DNA of 64,000 nucleotides, from assembly GCF_032362555.1 (NCBI RefSeq), contig NC_083523.1, positions 8,903,501-8,967,500 on the forward strand, in the 5' to 3' direction. Position numbers and translations under genes: made by a program. This stretch comes from Amyelois transitella. Its lineage: Eukaryota > Arthropoda > Insecta > Lepidoptera > Pyralidae. Shown piece after piece: positions 59,766 through 64,000 of this stretch. Positions within the stretch are counted from its first letter, which is position 1; each line of letters opens with the position of its first letter. Under the pieces are notes generated by a model. The model ran no database searches and had not been told where the DNA came from. It saw only the letters and a program-made list of their open reading frames with translations.

Positions 59766-60793
59766 GAATATATTCGTTATATATGTTAGTTATAGGTATA
59801 CACGCGTACAGAGCTAGCTCTCGAAAATACTGAAAGCGTTCAGCTGTTTGGCTTAATGAAATAGAATATCTAGCTGATAGAATTTAGATTCAAAATAATG
59901 ACAGGTTGCCAGCCCATCGCCTAAAAGAAGAATCCCAAGTTCATAAGCCTATCCCCTAGTCGCCTTTTACGATATCCATGGGAAAGAGAAGGATTGGTTA
60001 TATTTGTTAGGTATATACGCGCGTACACAGAGCTAACGGTCTCGAAAAGACTGAAAGGCCACGTTCAGCTGTTTGGCTTAATGATGGTATTGAGATTCAA
60101 ATAATGACAGATTCACCTGCCATAAGAATCCTAAGTTTATTAATATTTTCCTTGGTCGTCTTTTACGACATCCATGGGGAAGGTAAGGTGTAGTCCTATT
60201 CTATAGTGCCGGAAACAAAACACAAAATAGCTTTGAAAAGTGAAACAATATATATTCACTTGAATCAAAGAAAAAATATTATTTGATTCAAGTGAATATT
60301 AAGTTATACTGTTTAGATTAAAAGTAGTCATAACGAAAAACGTGTTAATACGAGTAAGTATGAATTGTAAGCTATAATTATAAACTTTATTGCACCCAAG
60401 CGAATTGACCTAAGATGGAATTGAGATTCAAATAGTGACAGGTTGCTAGTCCATCGTCTACAAGATGAATCACAAGTTTATTTGCCAGTCCCTTAGCCGC
60501 CTTTAACGATATCCATGGGAAAGATAAGGATTGGTTATATATGTTAAGTATATACGCGCGTATACAGAGCTAACAGTCTCGAAAAGACTGAAAGGCCACG
60601 TTCAGCTGTTTGGCTTAATGAAGATATTGAGATTCAAATAGTGACAGGTTCCAAACCTACTTTGTAGCCTTTTCCTTGGTCGCCTTCTATGACATCCATA
60701 GGTTCCTATAATCATTATGAAAAGTAAAATAATAAAGAGTTTAAATTTCTATTTGATTCAAGTGAATATTAAGTTCTATTTTTTAGATTAAAA
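59766..60793 (-). repeat. Tandem-duplicated block of family A copies
   Basis: Family A pieces at 59797-59990, 60003-60225, 60415-60530 and 60545-60712, all minus strand. The junction AAGGATTGGTTATAT(T/A)TGTTA...TATACGCGCG occurs at about 59985 and 60520, and ATTTGATTCAAGTGAATATT at 60280 and 60753. A segment of about 500 bp was thus duplicated in tandem and then diverged. Confidence 0.83.
60252..60299. repeat. Perfect hairpin, 18-bp arms
   Basis: Arms 60252-60269 and 60282-60299 (ATATTCACTTGAATCAAA); only the right arm recurs in the second tandem unit. Confidence 0.9.
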
Positions 60794-61000
60794 GTACATA
60801 CATACATACATATAATCACGTCCCTTGCGGGGTAGACAGAGCCAACAGACTTGATGGACCACGTTCAGCTGTTTGGCTATTAATATAGAATTAAGATTTA
60901 AATAGTGACAGTTTATAAGCCTATCCCTTAGTCGCCTTTAACGGTAAGAGATGGAGTGGTCCTATTCTTTTTTGTACTAGTGCCGGGAACCACACGGCAC
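60794..61000 (-). mobile_element. Family A copy
   Basis: 5' end intact at 61000; about 60 bp missing internally. Confidence 0.85.
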
Positions 61001-61202
61001 GGTTTAGAATGTAATCGTATCCAAATAGTGTATGTAGTAATGTGTTGAACCATCAATTGTACGTTGAGTGACAGGGCCCCATTAATTGAAGATTTACAGT
61101 CATTGGTGCAATTGGGAATTGCATTATGTGCAGTGTGCTAATTGTTTTCCACGCTTTGAGCATAGAATGTATCAGTCCTATATATAATGCATTATGGACA
61201 AA

Positions 61203-61375
61203 TTAAGGACGTCCTGGCAAAGGGTCAGGTCGAGAGTACCCGAAACCGCTGAGCTTGCATGACGAGAGTTATGAATGTGGATGAAGCGAAGGAAGTATGC
61301 AGAGATCGTGGCAAGTGGAAAGAAGTAGTCTCTGCCTACCCCTCCGGGAAAGAGGCGTGATTTTATGTTATGTTT
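61203..61375 (+). mobile_element. Family B LINE 3' end
   Basis: Same C-terminal codons as 48655 but with one TGA (RNR-stop-ACM); begins at AATTAAGGACGTCCTGG. Confidence 0.8.
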
Positions 61376-61490
61376 ATATAATGCATTGCCTAACTTGGTA
61401 ATGCCGTCCTTTAAGAACTATGTGGTTTGTAATAATTATATTATAGATCTAAATTAAAATGATAACTAACTTATATAAGTATAACAAAGG

Positions 61491-61885
61491 CCGTGTGGTT
61501 CCTGGCACTAAAGTATGAGACTACGTTTCCCATTAATATCGTAAAAGGCGACTAAGGGATAAGCTTATGGACTTGGCATTCTTCTTGTAAGCAATGGGCT
61601 AGCAATCTGTCACTATTTGAGTCTCAATTCGATCATTAAGCCATACAGCTGAACGTGGCGTTTCAATGTTTTTTAAAACCGTTGGCTCTGTCTACACCGC
61701 AAGGGATATAGACGTGAATACATGTACAACTTGATATTCTTCTTGTACGCAATGGACTAGCAACCTGTCACTATTTGAGTCTCAATTCTATCATTAAACC
61801 ATACAGCTGAACGTGGCTTTTAGTGTTTTCAAAACTGTTGACTTTGTCCACCCCGCAAGGGATATAGGCGTGATAATATGTATGT
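61491..61885 (+). repeat. Family A copy and tandem copy of its 3' 160 bp
   Basis: 61491-61727 is a near-complete copy. 61728-61885 repeats its part from CTTGNNATTCTTCTTGTA to the tail, with shared variants (CAATGG, GAGTCTCAATTC). The full copy at 61898 then inserted at the end of it. Confidence 0.85.
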
Positions 61886-61897
61886 ATAAAATTAAAC

Positions 61898-62157
61898 GGG
61901 TGCCGTATGGTTCCCGCCACCAATAAAAAAAAAGAATAGGACCACTCCATCTCGTTCCCATGGATGTCGTAAAAGGTGACTAAGGGATAGCCTTATAAAC
62001 TTGGGATTCTTCTTCTAGGCGATGGGCTAGCAACCCGTCACTATTTGAATCTCAATTCTATCATTAAGCCAAATAGCTGAACGTGGCCCTATCAGTCTTT
62101 TCAAGACTGTTGGCTCTGTCTACCCCGTAAGGGATATAGACGTGATAATACGTATGA
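61898..62157 (+). mobile_element. Family A SINE-like repeat, reference full copy
   Basis: Best-defined copy. It is bounded by the 12-bp direct repeat ATAAAATTAAAC (61886-61897 and 62158-62169). Starts near GGTGCCGTATGG (inner hairpin GTGCCG...CGGCAC in other copies), then CCATGGATGTCGTAAAAGG, GGGCTAGCAACC, the hairpin AGTCTTTTCAAGACT, CTCTGTCTACCCCG and GACGTGAT, ending in a short TATG-type tail. No ORF of its own and no convincing pol III A and B boxes, so I call it SINE-like, not a proven SINE. Target duplication plus simple-repeat tail indicates insertion by a LINE machinery. Confidence 0.9.
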
Positions 62158-62464
62158 ATAAAATTAAACAAGACAATTTCCAATTGATATAAATACAAGA
62201 TTTCCTTCTTTGAGCCAAAATTCATTTCTTACCCCACACGTTATCCGTTAACTAATCCACAGTAAATCACCCATAAGTATAGAGTTACAGCATCCGTGGC
62301 AGGTTTACGACATCACAGGAGCTTGGTGTGAACGGGAACATAAAATATTAATACACAATTTGTCCGAGTGTCCGTTAATCTACTTTTATAGGGGGATTAA
62401 TTATATGGAACTGAGTTATGGATCGAAATTCTGGATTTTTGGCGTATATTATAATATTTCTTTA

Positions 62465-62515
62465 CTAGCTGTTGCCCGCGACTTCGTACGCGTAGAAGAG
62501 TCGCACGTGGTTATT
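62465..62515 (-). mobile_element. Family D Helitron 3' end fragment
   Basis: ACTAGCTGTTGCCCGCGACTTCG on the plus strand, i.e. a CTAG end and hairpin on the minus. Confidence 0.6.
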
Positions 62516-62754
62516 CTCCGTTGTATGCTGTACAAGGTGTTATCATAAATGTATTTTTGTATAAACAAATTTTTGACGTACTGTTTTTTTTAACCAAAAT
62601 TATAAAACACCCAATCAAATCTATATCAAATCAAAGCGATTTAAGTTTTTCGATGCTTATAAAGTCATTAATTTTTTTATTGGTATGTCAGATAGTTAAA
62701 TACTTAAATAGATGGGTAATAACGCTTATCATAATATTCTGATATCCATATAAA

Positions 62755-62835
62755 TGCCGCGGTGGGATTCGAACCGGTGACTTTATGCTCAACACGCGTT
62801 TTAACCAGGCACCTTACCGATTCGACCAGCGACCC
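62755..62835 (-). other. tRNA-like sequence, probably pseudogene or SINE head
   Basis: Minus strand: GGTCGAATCGGTAAGGTGCC (D arm/A box) and ACCGGTTCGAATCCCACC (T arm/B box), ending GCGGCA. The acceptor arms and anticodon stem do not pair convincingly. Confidence 0.5.
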
Positions 62836-62842
62836 TCTCGAA

Positions 62843-62888
62843 GCTATGTCTACCCCGTAGGGCATAATGACGTGGTTGTATATATGTT
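62843..62888 (+). mobile_element. Family A tail fragment
   Basis: TATGTCTACCCCGTAGGGCA to GTATATATG. Confidence 0.6.
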
Positions 62889-62971
62889 ATTTGTGATATT
62901 CTCGGGAACGGTATTGATTGGGATGAGAAAACTCTTGTAATACATTTTAAACTTTCTTTCCTGAAATTACA

Positions 62972-63094
62972 AACTTACATAAAATCACATCTATTTTCCG
63001 GAGAGGAAGACAGAGACCACCTAGATATTATTACGTAATAATAATACATACATACTTAAAATCACGCCTCTTTCCCGGAGGGGTAGGCAGAGAC
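62972..63094 (-). mobile_element. Two family B LINE tails in a row
   Basis: 62972-63022 (diverged) and 63043-63094 (clean), both minus strand, only the last 50 bp. Confidence 0.75.
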
Positions 63095-63096
63095 CT

Positions 63097-63233
63097 GTAT
63101 GCTTAAATCTTTAAAATTACGCAACGGATTTTGATGCGGTTTTTTGTAACAGTTAGAGTGATTTAAGAGGAAGGTTTTTATGTATAATTTTTTCCGAATT
63201 TTGCACCCGTGCGAAGCCGGGGCGGGTCGCTAG
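63097..63233 (+). mobile_element. Family D2 Helitron 3' end
   Basis: CGCAACGGATTTTGATGCGG, CCGTGCGAAGCCGGGGCGGG and CTAG at 63230-63233. Confidence 0.7.
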
Positions 63234-63393
63234 TAAATAATAAACAAAGCTAATTCAGCTGTACTGAAACATGTAAATCTAATCACGAATTCAGTGTCTG
63301 ACATCAACTTGTACACTAAATAATTCCGGCTTTACGTGGACTCTCTTGTCTACACGATCATTAAATATGGACCGCTTAAACATATTCAACATA

Positions 63394-63545
63394 CATACAT
63401 ACATACATATAATCTTTCAGGCAATGGGCTAGCAACCTGTCACTATTTGAATCTCAATTCTATCATCAAGCCAAACAATTGAACGTGGCTTATCGGTCTG
63501 TTGGCTCTGTCTACCCCGCAAGGGATATAGACGTGATTATATTAT
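63394..63545 (+). mobile_element. Family A copy with reversed tail at its left
   Basis: 63394-63419 is a minus-strand tail (CATA)n-ATAATC fused to a plus-strand 3' half (63420-63545). Confidence 0.78.
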
Positions 63546-63802
63546 AATGTTTGTATGTCTAAATAGTAACCTGACAAACCACTTAATAATGTATTGTAAC
63601 ACAACAATACTCCATATAATTTATAGGGTACCCCAAAGCTAAATTATCAAGTAGTTCTCAAGCGATTATTGTGTCATCTTACCTCTAAACTTGTGGACCC
63701 TAAGGCAGAGGTTTGATTTCACGCGACGAGCGTGAAGTGGCTATTTCGTCTATAGAAAAGTATATAGTCCACTCCATTTTTATAAAATCATACATTTTAA
63801 AT

Positions 63803-63943
63803 GGTGTGTGTGGTTCCCGGCACCAATACAAAAAAGAATAGGACCACTCCACCACTCACCATCTCTTTCCCATGGATGTCGTAAAAGGCGACTTAGGGAT
63901 AGGCTTACAAACTTGGGATTCTTTTTAGGTGATGGGCTAGCAT
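63803..63943 (+). mobile_element. Family A copy, 5' half
   Basis: Starts GTGTGTGGTTCCCGGCACC, has a 10-bp duplication ACCACTCCACCACTCACC, and is cut after GGGCTAGCA. Confidence 0.84.
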
Positions 63944-64000
63944 TATGAATTAATTGGTGAAATTAGTTATTACATTTAAAGCAGGTCTTAAGCTGGTCTT

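Overview
The window is AT-rich eukaryotic intergenic DNA from an insect, almost certainly a moth or butterfly. The evidence is the repeat content: Helitron-like elements whose 3' end carries a GCGGACGAAGTCGC hairpin followed by CTAG, tRNA-derived SINEs, short repeats with (TATG)n tails, a BEL/Pao LTR retrotransposon, dispersed 5S rRNA genes and an intron-bearing tRNA-Tyr gene. I see no intact cellular protein-coding gene. The only long protein ORFs belong to the retrotransposon.

The dominant component is about 56 copies or fragments of one short interspersed repeat, called family A here (about 260-280 bp, 5' end GTGCCGTGTGG, (TATG)n tail). Five copies have direct target duplications of 8-12 bp that fix its ends. 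Family B is the 3' end of a non-LTR retrotransposon (LINE) encoding the C-terminus of its polymerase ORF. The last ~45 bp of A and B are alike, so A looks like a SINE that borrowed the LINE's tail. Family C is a tRNA-derived SINE, family D is Helitron-like, and family E is a second LINE 3' end with an (ATTCT)-type tail. They are nested in one another in several places, which gives relative ages.

Layout. 0-16 kb: A, B, C and D repeats in AT-rich single-copy DNA, with a tandem duplication at 3.1-3.7 kb. 16.7 kb: tRNA-Tyr. 17-29 kb: mostly unique DNA with 5S copies at 19.0, 24.4 and 29.3 kb, a candidate Mutator-like element with 10-bp target duplications at 21.7-22.5 kb, and a broken unidentified coding region on the minus strand at 27.5-29.0 kb. 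29.6-30.6 kb: a Helitron carrying two later insertions. 32.35 kb: tRNA-His. 37.2 kb: a fourth 5S gene with paired compensatory changes. 37.8-38.3 kb: a SINE split by a Helitron. 41-48 kb: more A and D copies and several near-perfect hairpins.

49.3-59.3 kb holds the main structure. A BEL/Pao element (49708-58084, two LTRs of 1,438 bp with no difference seen, 5-bp duplication CATAC, primer site matching tRNA-Tyr) is inserted in the left arm of an older ~700-bp-arm palindrome. The right arm still carries the uninterrupted empty site. The element is very young, but its integrase lost the second catalytic Asp and its frame through an internal deletion. 59.7-62.2 kb is a tandem-duplicated array of family A copies. 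The window ends in further A, B and D fragments.
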